From: Lojkania enalia
Taxonomy: Eukaryota; Ascomycota; Dothideomycetes; Pleosporales
NCBI GenBank assembly: GCA_010094045.1
Contig: ML986586.1
Location: forward strand, 472,859 to 536,858
Direction: 5' to 3'
DNA: 64,000 nt
Shown: in pieces, positions 33,788 to 45,145 of the stretch
How positions within the stretch are numbered: the first letter of the stretch is position 1
Layout of the letters: the number at the start of each line of letters is the position of its first letter
Position numbers and translations under genes: made by a program
Notes under the pieces: generated by a model
The model's database searches: none
Told to the model about the DNA's origin: nothing
What the model saw: the letters and a program-made list of their open reading frames with translations, nothing else

Positions 33788-35615
33788 ATGGCGTCTTCTT
33801 CGCCTGCGGGGTTCCGTTTCTTCAGCCTGTCTGGCATAGCCTTATCCATGGGAATTTTTCTCTCTGTGGTATGCAGTTCCTTTCTACCAAGTACATGAGA
33901 ATGGAGACAGGTTAACATGATTTTAGGTTGCGCTGTATGGACTTTGGACTGCCTTCTATAACCTCTTCTTACACCCGTTAAAACATATTCCGGGACCTTT
34001 CTTCTCCCGCATATCAGGACTTCCGTACGCCCTTCACATGCGCAACGGTGACATTGTTCCTTGGCTCCAGAAACTGCACGAGAAACATGGTGACGCTGTG
34101 AGAGTCAATCCGCGTGAGGTGTCCTTCATCTCTGGCGAGACCGCTTGGCAAGATATTTATGGATTTCGAACGGGGAAAAACAAAACAGAGGCATATCTCA
34201 AAGATCGAACCTGGTTTCCCAGGCCCATGAATGGAACATATTCGATCCTTGCCGCTGACGAGTCTGCCCATTCGCGTATGCGGAGGAATCTCTCTCATGC
34301 ATTCTCTGATAAAGCCGTGAGGGATCAAGAGGGCTTGGTTCAAGGCCTAGTTGATCTTCTCATCCACAGACTGCGCGAGCATGCCCAGGAGGGACTCGCT
34401 GTGGATATCATGAGATGGTACAACTACACCACATTCGACGTGATTTCAGACTTGACCTTTGGCGAGCCGTTGTACTGTCTTCGTGATAAGGAGTAAGTCA
34501 AAGCCATCAGCACATAGAAAATTCACCAAGGATCTAATGTGTGCATGTGTCTAGCTACCACCCCTGGGTAAATATGGTCTTTGCCGGCGCAAAGGCAATT
34601 GCCATTCTTGTGTCTAGAGATAAATACCCCATATTCGACTACTACGATAGGTTAAAGAACATGTTCTCTAACACAGTAGATGTCGCCGAGAGTCGCAAAA
34701 AGTTCTGGAACCTCCTTACTAAAAAGGTTTCTGATCGTCTGGAAAACGATACCGATCGCCAGGACTTCATGGGACTCATCCAGAAGAATCAAGCAATGGA
34801 AGCGAAAGCCTTGACGAGGAACGAAATTGATTCAAATTCCTTGATCTTCCTTATCGCTGGCAGCGAAACTACCGCAACCATACTCAGCGGAGCAACCTAT
34901 CTCCTGCTGAAGAATCCGGATGCCTATGCCAAGCTAGTCCGCGAGATCCGTAGCAAGTTCAAGTCACAATCGGAGATCACTGCAGACGAAGTCAACAAGC
35001 TTGAATACCTTATCGCATGCCTTCAAGAGGGATTAAGATATTATCCACCACTCCCGACCGGCTTTCCACGTGTCGTTCCAAAGGGAGGCGATCGCATCAG
35101 TGGTTACTACATTCCAGAAGGCGTATGTCATTGCCCATTCACGTTCTTTTTTATAGCGCATTTGCCGTTTTATGAACATTTCTGATTATTAATAGACAGC
35201 TGTATATATTTCACAACATGCTGCCAACCACTCGACACGCAATTACAAGGATCCTGACACATACGTGCCCGAGCGCTGGCTTGGAGACGAGCGCTACAAG
35301 GACGACAACCGTGCAGTGACCCAGCCTTTCTCATTCGGACCTCGAAACTGTCTCGGCAAAAAGTAAGCAACCCCCTTTCCTACGACCCCAACCTATATCT
35401 ACGCTATCTCTTAAAATGCGTCCGAGCGTAGCAAATGCTAATTTGCAATTAATAGCCTTGCATACGTCGAAATGCGACTCATCATGGCCAAAGTACTGTT
35501 CAACTTCGACCTAGAACTCGTAGATGAGAAGATGGATTGGATTAAAGAGAACAAGGTATTTGGGCTTTGGGAGAAGCCGCCACTGAAGGTCAAGTTGCAT
35601 CCAGTTCAGAAATAA
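33788..35615 (+). CDS. Cytochrome P450 monooxygenase (fungal microsomal type)
   Basis: A haem-thiolate monooxygenase of about 513 residues from five exons (33788-33868, 33927-34492, 34555-35122, 35196-35362, 35456-35615). An N-terminal hydrophobic anchor ([15 protein letters not shown] and on into [15 protein letters not shown]) precedes the proline-rich hinge HIPGPFFSR. The I-helix oxygen-activation motif is AGSETT (about residues 317-322), the ExxR pair is Glu374/Arg377 (QEGLRYYPP), and PERW is present. The haem loop is [12 protein letters not shown] with Cys457; the last intron splits the Asn codon right after it. All catalytic landmarks are intact. It resembles the broad fungal group that includes trichothecene-type and benzoate-type hydroxylases, but the substrate cannot be inferred. 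No reductase, synthase or other biosynthetic enzyme lies beside it. Confidence 0.93.
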
Positions 35616-36984
35616 ATCTAAGGGTGAAATGACCAGACGTCACCGAAACTAGCAAATGGGTACTTGTGTAGGGCATGCATGTTCGGGGCGAATGGCGTTG
35701 GCACTGTTAATCAAAGATTACTCTGGGAATGGCGGCTGTTTCATTTGTAAGTCTCACGGCGTGGCGTTGTGGTTTTGACTTATATGGCACCTTCATGTAT
35801 CCGCCTCGTCAATCTCGTTCCATGTAGCATAAGAAATACCAATTCGAAATCTCATCAACGACCGCATCCTTTACTAAATAGAGAGCCAATATAAAACAAC
35901 CTCAACAAGAAACCTTGTGAACTATTCTTTGTAGCCGATGACAAGACATACCCCACCGACTTCGTAAGCCATCTATCACTACACACATGCAAACTTCTGA
36001 CTCATTCCATTCTACAAGTCCAATGCAGCCCAACCCATTCATTATTCACGAAACCGCGCGCCCACTGAAGATCTAGCACCTATATCCCCTTCTATCCAAA
36101 TCCATCCGCAACTACATGCTATAGAAGCATCAGCCCAAGTCAAGGTATCTCCATAGCGCTTATCTCGCGCCAACCCCTCCGCCCATTCTTCCTTCTCCGC
36201 AAACGCTCCGTGAGCTCAGCGTGAGCAACGTGCATACATGCATATGTCCCCACAGTAAAAACCCCGCCGTTGTCTTAACGCACGGGGATTACTGTTTATC
36301 GAGCTATGGAGAGGTCGTGTGATGTTTGCACCGCATGGCCTGTAGTGGCGGGTTACTGTATGCACCTAGGTATGTATGGAGATGTCATGCATCATTGGTG
36401 CTTACCTGGCTGGTTTTGAGCCGTATGCTGGCCCAGGCTGGTTACCTAGTCTGGAAGGGTCGCGTCTTTCGGAGGTTTTGTCATCAGTAGTTTGGCGCAT
36501 ATGTGAATCACCGGGGCCCTGGATGCTATGTCGTTTAGAAGGAAGTGCGGCTTGAAACGTGTCCCCGCTTCGTGGTTGAAGCATGTGATAGATATTTTTG
36601 CACAGAAACTATCCATTGATACGCCTTCGATAGATAAAATCCTCACAGTGCAATGCAGGTAGACGAAACACGTGCAAGGTTTTTAGAAAACAAAATTTTT
36701 CCTTAAAAAAAAGGGAATTATTGGCATGCAAAGAAATCTACAGGACCTTTCGATCGAAGGTATGATATAATCGTTCATGAACGCTTAATGCTTGCGATAG
36801 AACACTTGTCGCCGTTTCTGCACCGCACGCCATACCTGGACCCTACAATTGTGGTAGAAGAGAAGAAAGATTTCTGTGCGCCCCATGCCACGCTTCGTTC
36901 ATGTAGTCTAAAAAGCTTATGAGATCGCTGAAATCGCACATGGCAGCCCTAAAGTGACTTTTACTACAGAGATGCCGTACGTGC
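35616..36984. other. Convergent intergenic region between P450 and TPS1
   Basis: Both flanking genes end here. No gene was recognised in 1.37 kb; short frames at 36402-36646 (-) lack any family signal. It probably contains long 3' UTRs. Confidence 0.4.
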
Positions 36985-38743
36985 TCACGGATGTATCTGG
37001 CTGGTGTCCGGCTCATTCACAGCATGCTTATCCTCTATTTGTCTATCGGCTTGCGCGTCAGCGCCTGCTGACGCATTGGATATTTGCATTTCGTCTTCGG
37101 GTTTAGTAGTAAAGGCGCTTCGGAAGTGCATTTTCCTCTGGGCTTGGTCGGAAATTCTGGTCAGCTCCTTCACAAATGTCTGGCCCCACCAAGCACTACA
37201 CATTAGGTTAACCGACATTCAATTCGGAGTTGGGCGTAATTGGTAGTAATTACCTCGTATACTTCTTGACATATTTTGACAATTTCTGGTGGTTGAGAGC
37301 ACGCTGTTCGTCGCCCATTGTAACAGCGTCATGAATTGCGTCGGCCAGTTCTTCCGTATTCCAGGGGTTCACGATGAGGCTGCCATTCAGACTCTGAGCC
37401 GCACCTGTGAATTCCGATAGAATCATCACGCCGTGGCGTTTCTCCTGGGTTGCAATATACTCGTATGACACCAAGTTCATCCCGTCGCGTGTTGAGGAGA
37501 CTAAACACACGTCCGAAACAGCGTAAAGAGCAATGAGTTCGTCGAACGAGACCGACTTGTGCATGAAGTGGATAGGCATAAACTCAATGGTGCCGAACTT
37601 GCCGTTGATTCGTCCCACTAGCTCGTTGACTACGGCTCGTAGGTTCTGGTACTCCTCGACATCTTGACGACTGGGAACGGCAACTTGAACAAGTACAACC
37701 TTGCCTATCCACTCAGGGTGCTCAGTGAGGAAGACTTCAAGTGCATGTAGCTTCTGGGGGACGCCTTTTATGTAGTCTAGACGATCGACACCGACGATAA
37801 TCTTCACTCCTTGAAATTTCCGCTCGAGCGTGGCTATCCGCTCTAGTACCTTGGGCTTCTTAAGCCCTTCTTCGAACTTATCTGGATCTATTCCAATCGG
37901 AAAGGCGCCAACAGTGATTACCTTTCCTTGGAATTCCACACCATTCGGGGTTGTAGGGAGTCCTCTACAAAAGCATTAGCTGAAAGCTGGCCAAGAAGAC
38001 GGGCAGATCTTACAGAATACGCGAACAGCTACTCAGGAAATGGCGGGCATAGTCGTACGTGTGGAACCCGATGAGGTCGCAGTGGAGCACGCCGAGTAGG
38101 ATCTCGTTGCGTACCGGGAGGATACGGTAGATCTCTGAGCTTGGAAAAGGGGTGTGCAAGAAGAATCCAAACTTGACATTTTTCCTAGAAGTACCGATCT
38201 CTTCGCGTAGCATCTGCGGTAGGAGCATCAGATGATAGTCGTGGACCCATACCATGTCATTGTCTTGCACGTCATTCGCAATAGCTTTTGCAAAGAGACG
38301 GTTCGCATCGGTGTAGGCGGCCCAGGCAGACTCGTCGAACGTTATCTCGCCGGGGTGGTAATGAAAGAGAGGCCAAAGGATAGAGTCTTGTTACGTTTTA
38401 GCTAGTCGCCGGATACAGAGCAGCACATGACAGCATTTAACTCACTGGAGAAGCCGTTGTAATGCCTGTCCGCTAGTTCCTCATCGAGCATAATCGGAAT
38501 CGCATTGTACTCGGCTTTCAATTGGTCTTTGAGCATCTGTATTTCGTCCTCCGGAACCTCCAAACCCGGCCAGCCATACCACTGGAAGGTAGTTGTTTTT
38601 GAGAGTCCGCTCAAGCCACTCACAAGGCCACCGGAAGACATGGTAAAGTCATAGTTGCCCTCCTCGGACCGCTTTATAGTTATAGGAAGACGATTGGAGA
38701 TGAGAAGCAGGCGACCGTCCCGCTTTTGCTCAGGTTCGGGCAT
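36985..38743 (-). CDS. TPS1: Alpha,alpha-trehalose-phosphate synthase (UDP-forming)
   Basis: The enzyme joins UDP-glucose and glucose-6-phosphate to make trehalose-6-phosphate, for stress protection and control of glycolysis. Exons on the minus strand are 38446-38743, 38014-38386, 37254-37964 and 36985-37195, about 530 residues. Conserved glycosyltransferase-20 segments are LLLISNRLPITIKR, SGGLVSGLSGL, FQWYGWPG, WVHDYHLMLLPQMLRE, FFLHTPFPSSEIYR, GVDRLDYIKGVPQKL, STRDGMNLVSYEYIATQE and LSEFTGAAQSLNGSLIVNPW. The protein has the synthase domain only, with no phosphatase domain, and ends in a short acidic, poorly conserved tail. An in-frame ATG at 38791 would add 16 residues (MSFLLPLLARSSHTIT); I prefer 38743, which gives the usual MPEPEQ-type short N-terminus. 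Three AGGGG elements lie upstream. It is divergent from the HIRIP3-like gene. Confidence 0.96.
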
Positions 38744-39905
38744 GGTGATGGTGTGACTGCTGCGCGCGAGGAGAGGAAGGAGGAAGGACAAGATAGGGGT
38801 GGTCGACGAGTCGGTAGGACGAGGTATTCGTGGATTGTGGTGGAGGCGCGGGGAGGGGGCGGCTGAGTTTGTGAGCGGAGGTCGGAGGAAAAGAGGTGGT
38901 GAGCTGGCAGTCTTCTATAGCTAGGCAGGCTGGCGCCCGTAGATATGGGACAAGAAATAGCTATAAATGGAAGAATTTCTGCTTCGAGTGACGAAAGCGT
39001 GATTGTGCGGGCTTTCTGGTGGATTCTGCGGGCAGGAGCAGGAACGGGAGGGTTGCAGATTGCAGCTGCTGGGCGGGCGCGCGGAAACTCGAGCTAGAAA
39101 AGGTTGGGAGGGGCGGCATGCAGGATAAGAGGCTTCTAAATAGTTATTGGACGAACGGAGGCGAGCAACGGCGTGCTATGTTCTGGCGCAGGTCAATGGT
39201 CCGCGATATAGACGCCTGAAGCTCTCATGAGAGAGAATAATTCTGACGTCGTTGTAGGATTCACGAGCCTCCGATGCATATCCATGCACATGCCCTCAAG
39301 AACTGCCCTATGCGCGCCCGTGGCTGATTCCGGGATGCCCGGGCCCTAACAACGCGGGACTCCTGGCCCTGGAGCCTTCACACATTGCGTCCAAGGTTTA
39401 GTTTCACCGCAGCGTTGGTCCTGGAGCCGCACACCTCACGGGTGCAGGTGGGCATCGTGGCCCTTGGGCGCTATTTCTGACGTAATTCAGGCACGCCCCG
39501 CTGCACTGAGCTCTAGCCACAGGCCCCCCCAAGCCACACCCTGGACAAGGGAAGACCTGAAAGCGGACTGCCAACCGTTTGCTCAAATCCACCGGGCCTC
39601 TAATCCGCGCACATGGGCGAGCGGGAGCAAGGCCCGAAAAATTCTCTCAGCAATAAATGCATTCCGATAAACTGCGTTGCTTCTTGCAATCTAACGGAAT
39701 ATACCCATTGTAGCAAAGCTGGTGGGGTGATGGCTTGGGGCATGGCTTCTAGACCAGGTCTAACCCAATAGTTTTGGGACGTGATCACGTGATCAATTGA
39801 CTTGCAGCTAGGGCGGCTGCACCTGCTCCACACCCGCCCGGCGCATCGTGAACGCTACACGCTGCACGCGCCGATGTGCAAGCAGCCCTTCCGCCTCAGC
39901 CCATC
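38744..39905. other. Divergent intergenic region, TPS1 and HIRIP3-like promoters
   Basis: No gene is seen; short frames on both strands overlap each other. The TPS1-proximal half contains GA-rich purine runs (CT-rich in the TPS1 sense) and the AGGGG elements listed separately. Confidence 0.45.
38795..39113. promoter_or_regulatory. Three AGGGG (STRE-like) pentamers upstream of TPS1
   Basis: AGGGG occurs at 38795-38799, 38854-38858 and 39109-39113, which is 52, 111 and 366 bp before the TPS1 start. In yeast this pentamer is the stress response element bound by Msn2/Msn4 at trehalose genes. A five-base motif in a purine-rich strand can occur by chance, so function is only suggested. Confidence 0.35.
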
Positions 39906-41237
39906 ATGTCCGATTCAGAACCTGTACATGTTCCGTCCGACGAGGCAATTGCGCGCAAACTAGAGCAGACTGTCATTTCCTTCCACAAATCGGGTAATGC
40001 CGAAGACATCACCGTCAAGCGCGTCAGGGCGCGAGCCGAGAAAGAGCTCGGGCTTCCAGCTGATTTCCTCAAGGAGAGCGAGAAGTGGAAAAAAAGAAGC
40101 TCCAATGTCATCAAGGAGGCGGTGGCAAGTCTGTAATTCTACTAATCTTATCCGCAGCATTGACGATTGTCCTAGGAAAAGCACTGCGGCGACGAACCAC
40201 CGGAAACTCCCAAAGCCCCCCAATCTTCAAAACCTGCTCCAGCGCGTAAAAAGATAAAAGATACGACCGCCGCGTCGGGACGGAAAAGGACTGCACATCC
40301 GCCAAAGAAACCGCCGAAGCCTCAAAAGCGGAGGAAAACCGTCGTGTTGTCCGATGAAGAGTCGGATGTGGCATCTTCAGAGCCACCCTCAGAGCGAGAG
40401 GTTCCTTCCGATACTGAGAGCGGGCCACCGATAAAACCAGATCGGCGCGGTAACAGGGTAGTTAAAGATGATCCGGACTTGGACCATTCGCTAAATGGGT
40501 TAACGGCAAGTATAAACCTGAAGCCGGAAGTCCAAGACGAGGAAGGGGATGAGGATGCCCTACACCTACCGCCGGTAAAGGGTGCCGCGACGAATTCAAT
40601 AGTGGACGTCAAGGATGATGTATCTGGGAGCGAGCTATCGAGTTTGATAGACGAGTCCCCGGTCAAAAAGAAGCGGCAGAAGAAGTTGCCCTCTGAGAAA
40701 AGACAAAAGGTCCCGAAGTCGGCCAAGACTACCGCAACTAACGCCAAACCGTCGAAACTGAAATCTACACATTACGACGAACCTGATCAAGCCGAAATAA
40801 AAAGATTGCAAGGATGGTTGGTTAAGTGTGGTATTAGAAAGGTATGGTCGAAGGAGCTCTCACGCTACGATACAGCCAAAGAAAAGATCAGGCATCTGAA
40901 AGAAATGTTAAAGGACGCAGGTATGGATGGCAAATATTCGAATGAGAAGGCGGCAAGAATCAAGGAGCAACGAGAATTTGCCGCCGAGCTAGAGGCCATT
41001 CAAGAAGGCGAAAAGCATTGGGGCACAGAAGCGAACAGTGGCGGAAGGCCGAGGCGTAGAGCTGCTGCAAACGCACCTAGGAAAGTTGTCGTTGAAGAGC
41101 CCAGCGAAGAATCGGATAGGGAGCAGGGGCAAGGGCAGGACCATAATGATGATGACGACGGAATTGACGACAACCACGATGGTGATGAGCAAGACCAGGG
41201 GGATGGCGATGACAAGGACAACGATGACTTAGAGTAG
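39906..41237 (+). CDS. HIRIP3-like protein with CHZ-type histone chaperone region
   Basis: A predicted nuclear histone-binding protein of about 425 residues. Exon 1 is 39906-40121, a 54-nt intron covers 40122-40175 (weak GTGGCA donor, CCTAG acceptor), and exon 2 is 40176-41237. The N-terminal ~72 residues form a DEK-C-like helical unit (VKRVRARAEKELGLPADFLK). A long disordered middle is rich in Lys, Pro, Ser and acidic patches (RRKTVVLSDEESD). The conserved part is at the C-terminal third: IKRLQGWLVKCGIRKVWSKE through LKEMLKDAGMDGKYSNEKA, like HIRA-interacting protein 3. After a basic SGGRPRRRAA patch the protein ends in a very acidic Asp/Gln/Gly/Asn tail, typical of histone chaperones. The antisense frames here are shadows. 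The family call rests on the motif and layout, not on a search. Confidence 0.75.
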
Positions 41238-42117
41238 GCATCCCAATGTTCGAGAAGTAGGTTTAATTGGTGTCATTTGTGACCTGGCTACACCATGTAT
41301 CTAGAATAGTTGATGAACTCCTGCGTAGTTATGATTATGGGGATATGTCCTGGACCTATATCCTTAATGCTGAGGTTCCCGAACTATAAGCTTAGCTAAA
41401 GCCTTAAGGACTTAGACACTTCATGACTTCTGCGACGTTTGACATTCCTGGTTCCTCATATGTATAAGAGTTCTGTATGTCTTTTTGGAGGAGCTTTGAC
41501 GCAATGGCCTCTCAACCGAGAGGTGAGCGCCTGAATTATGTTGTCTTTCCAGGTGTCATGCGCTGTGCTACCAGACTAAAGATAGCAACGGAAGACATGA
41601 ATAGAACTAAATTGTAGAACTAGAATCCTGCGTCAGCGTGATTTTAGTGGAAAATTTGGTAGAGCAGTCGTACTGCGTTTCTCGAGTAGGAGCTCTCTTC
41701 AGCTTCCGTCCTCGCTTCTACAAACAGGCGCCGGAGATTTGGTAAGTTAGAAGGCTAGATTATTGAATTAGAACTAGATATCGGTCTGTCTTACTAGATG
41801 GAAATCTTACCATAGTCGGCAATCTCTGACCTGCGCAGGACCTAGAGTGGCGCGAAGCCGCAGTTGGGTGAGCCCTGAGAGCTCGGACGTCCGTTTTCTA
41901 AACTACATCTAGCGCCGCTCAAAGAAGCCCAGGCTCCGTTCACAAAGTGCGACATTCACCACTTGACACAAACTCAACCCACACTACCTGCGCCCACTCT
42001 TCAACGCTCCTTTTCTGTTTCGATCGCTTGAGCGAATTTTGGGGCACACTACACTACCACACTGCGACCGTCCGGCTCGCTGGCTTTCAGCTCTACGACT
42101 ACAAACACTGAAGGTGC
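41238..42117. other. Intergenic region upstream of the beta-adaptin gene
   Basis: No gene was recognised. The last ~120 bp are likely 5' leader and contain the short upstream ORF listed next. Confidence 0.4.
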
Positions 42118-42162
42118 ATGAGGGGCGCGCCTGCAGGCGTCACCTCTACCTCTAAAGCGTAG
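42118..42162 (+). other. Upstream ORF of 14 codons before the beta-adaptin start
   Basis: ATG at 42118 opens a 14-residue frame (MRGAPAGVTSTSKA) ending at TAG 42160-42162, two bases before the main ATG at 42165. If it lies in the transcribed leader, it could reduce or regulate translation of the adaptin. The transcription start is not visible, so it may not be in the mRNA. Confidence 0.4.
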
Positions 42163-42164
42163 AG

Positions 42165-44743
42165 ATGGCGGTCAGCAGAATAAGAGGTGCCTTTGCGGTG
42201 CCGCGGAAGGGAGAAACATTCGAGCTGAGGGCAGGACTGGTGTATGGCCCTCTTTCCTGGGTGATGATGAAAGTATAACTAATTCTGGCCGCAGGTCTCA
42301 ATACGCCTATGAACGGTTGGCGCGCCCATCCCGCGCATATTTCAAAGACTTATACTGAACATGTCACAGGAAGGAAGCTATCCAAAAGACAATCATGTCT
42401 ATGACGCTCGGCAAGGATGTGTCCGCGCTATTTCCTGACGTCTTAAAGAACATTGCAACCGCAGATCTGGACCAGAAAAAGCTGGTATACCTCTACCTCA
42501 TGTAGGTTATTTCAAGCTGCTGGCAGATCAGGCGCTGACCGCCACTCCAGGAATTACGCAAAATCACATCCCGATCTCTGCATCCTCGCCGTGAACACGT
42601 TCGTACAGGATTCCGAAGACCCCAACCCCCTAATACGTGCTCTTGCTATACGGACAATGGGATGCATTCGAGTTGACAAGATGGTGGATTACATGGAGGA
42701 ACCATTGCGGAAGACACTACGAGACGAGTCTCCCTACGTTCGGAAAACTGCTGCTCTATGCGTAGCTAAGCTATTCGACCTCAATCCACAGATGTGCTTG
42801 GAAAATGGGTTTCTAGAACAACTGCAGGAGATGATCGGCGATCCAAACCCTATGGTCGTGGCAAACTGTGTCACCGCGTTAGTTGAGATCCAGGAGACCG
42901 CCCCGGAGACGCATGCGTTCAAGGTCACTCCGACAACCTTGAAGAAGATGCTGATGGCCCTCAACGAATGTACGGAATGGGGTAGAGTAACAATCTTAAC
43001 AACTCTAGCGGATTACAAGGCGGCAGATGTAAAGGAGGCTGAACACATCTGCGAAAGGGTCTCACCACAGTTTCAACACGTAAACCCGAGTGTGGTCCTG
43101 GCTGCTGTTAAAGTTGTGTTCCTCCACATGAGATACGTATCTCCCGAATTAGCCAAGTCGTACCTCAAAAAGATGGCACCCCCTCTTGGTAATTTCTTCC
43201 TCTTTCCTAGCGTAGAATGATACTAATTTGTAGTCACGCTCGTATCGTCGGCGCCTGAAGTCCAGTATGTTGCTCTTCGGAACATTGACCTACTACTTCA
43301 GAAGCAGCCCGATGTTCTGAGTAAGGAAATGCGAGTCTTTTTCTGCAAGTATAATGATCCACCCTATCTCAAACTCCAGAAGCTCGAGATCATGGTGCGG
43401 ATAGCAAATGACAAGAATGTGGACCAGCTCCTTGCAGAATTGAAGGAGTACGCTATGGAAGTTGACATGGATTTTGTTAGGAGGGCTGTTAAGGCTATTG
43501 GCCAAGTCGCTATCAAGATTGAAAGCGCTAGCGAGAAATGCGTGAACACACTCCTGGACCTTATCAACACAAAAGTCAATTATGTCGTCCAAGAGGCAAT
43601 AGTGGTTATAAAAGACATCTTCCGAAGATATCCTGGATATGAAGGAATCATTCCAACTCTCTGTCAATGCATCGACGATCTGGACGAGCCGAATGCTAGG
43701 GGGTCGCTTATATGGATCGTTGGAGAGTATGCCGAAAAAATCAGCAACGCAGGAGAAATACTCTCCGGGTTTGTTGATGGGTTTGCTGAGGAGTTCACTC
43801 AGGTTTGCCGACCGAGGAGCAGTGTTACGTATGACACTAATAGTCTTCCAGACCCAGCTGCAAATTCTCACTGCGGTGGTGAAACTCTTTCTCAAGAAGC
43901 CCGATCAGTCGCAAGGCTTGGTGCAAAAGGTCTTCCAAGCGGCAACGGCAGAGAACGATAACCCCGATATTCGCGACCGAGCATACGTCTACTGGAGACT
44001 CCTGTCAAGCGACCCTCAAATCGCGAAGGTAGGAGCCCGACCTGATTATGGAAATGTCAAGAACTAATTCCTATCAGAGTATTGTTCTCTCCGATAAGCC
44101 ACCGATCACATCGACAATCCAGTCATTGCCAACAGCTTTACTCGAACAGCTTCTCACAGAGCTATCAACACTTGCATCGGTCTACCACAAACCCCCAGAA
44201 GCGTTCCTCGGCCAGGGTCGTTTTGGGGCAGAAGCTATGCAGAAAGCAGCTATTGAGTGAGATTAAACCCCTTGCAGCAGGGGAATTTGTTGCTAACGAC
44301 TGAACAGGGAGCAACAGCAGAACGCGCGTGAGAATCCAATCGCTGCGGCAGCCGCCGCCGCTGTTGCAAGCGGCCAGGCACCGCCGCAAACGAATATGGA
44401 GAATCTCTTAGATATAGACTTCGACGGCTCTGCACCAGCTTCGCTCCAGAAGCAACCCACTTCAGGAGAGTCTGGCCTAGAGGGGCTCGCAGGAACACCG
44501 CAGCGAGTAGCGTCCCCGACTGGCCATGCGGCGCCAGCGTCGACAATGGATGATTTGCTGGGACTATTCGGAGATGGTGGCGGAGGAGGCATGGCTTCGA
44601 ATGCTCCAATGTCAAACGACGACATTATGAACGGCTTCGCCGGCATGAACCTGGGCGGCGCAAATCAGCCGCCTCCAGCGAGCCAGCAGTTGAGCGGTCA
44701 AACTGGCCAGAAAAGCAATCAAGAGCTATTGGATCTTTTCTGA
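42165..44743 (+). CDS. APL2: AP-1 complex subunit beta (beta-adaptin)
   Basis: The large beta subunit of the clathrin adaptor acting at the trans-Golgi and endosomes. Eight exons (42165-42241, 42295-42315, 42370-42501, 42551-43188, 43234-43802, 43852-44028, 44078-44256, 44308-44743) give about 742 residues. Exon 2 is a 21-nt micro-exon encoding SQYAYE with split codons on both sides; it restores the conserved [10 protein letters not shown] ... ELRAGLVSQYAYERKEAIQK start. The trunk of HEAT-type helical repeats is highly conserved ([39 protein letters not shown]). The C-terminal hinge has clathrin-box-like motifs (LLDIDF, LLGLF, and LLDLF at the very end). There is no ear domain beyond the hinge. 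Unspliced frames at 43293-43895 (-) are shadows. Identification is secure; the micro-exon is inferred from conservation and phase. Confidence 0.95.
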
Positions 44744-45145
44744 ACTGGGACAACCGTGGATCGTTACAAATTTATGTACGAAGCGACGCGTAGAACGAGC
44801 AAAGAGAATATGACATGACACAAAATTATTCTTAACATAGTTCCTACCGCGTTACATTGTATATTTTTAGATATTCTAATGTCGGACTGTTATACTGCCA
44901 CCCAATATGGAATACCTACCTACGCAAGTGAACGGTAGATAAGATCACGTGCAGGCAACATGCAAACCCTGGGAGACTTAAGCGAGGCTGGGCGACAGCG
45001 TCATGATGTTGTTGACCCTCAAAGCGACAGCCTGCTGCCTTGCCTTTTCACCCATGGACACTCCACGCGTGACGCATGACGCTTAAATAGCCTCTGCTGG
45101 TTAACCGTGCTCCGCCTACTTCGTCGCGTGTCCATTTTACGCAAC
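44744..45145. other. Intergenic region, beta-adaptin 3' side and VID27 promoter
   Basis: This 402-bp stretch has no gene. A TTAAATA element at about 45083-45089 lies some 57 bp before the VID27 ATG. Confidence 0.45.

Noticed and set aside
43293..43895. 200-codon minus-strand frame in the beta-adaptin gene
   Set aside because: It is an antisense shadow of a strongly conserved adaptin exon.
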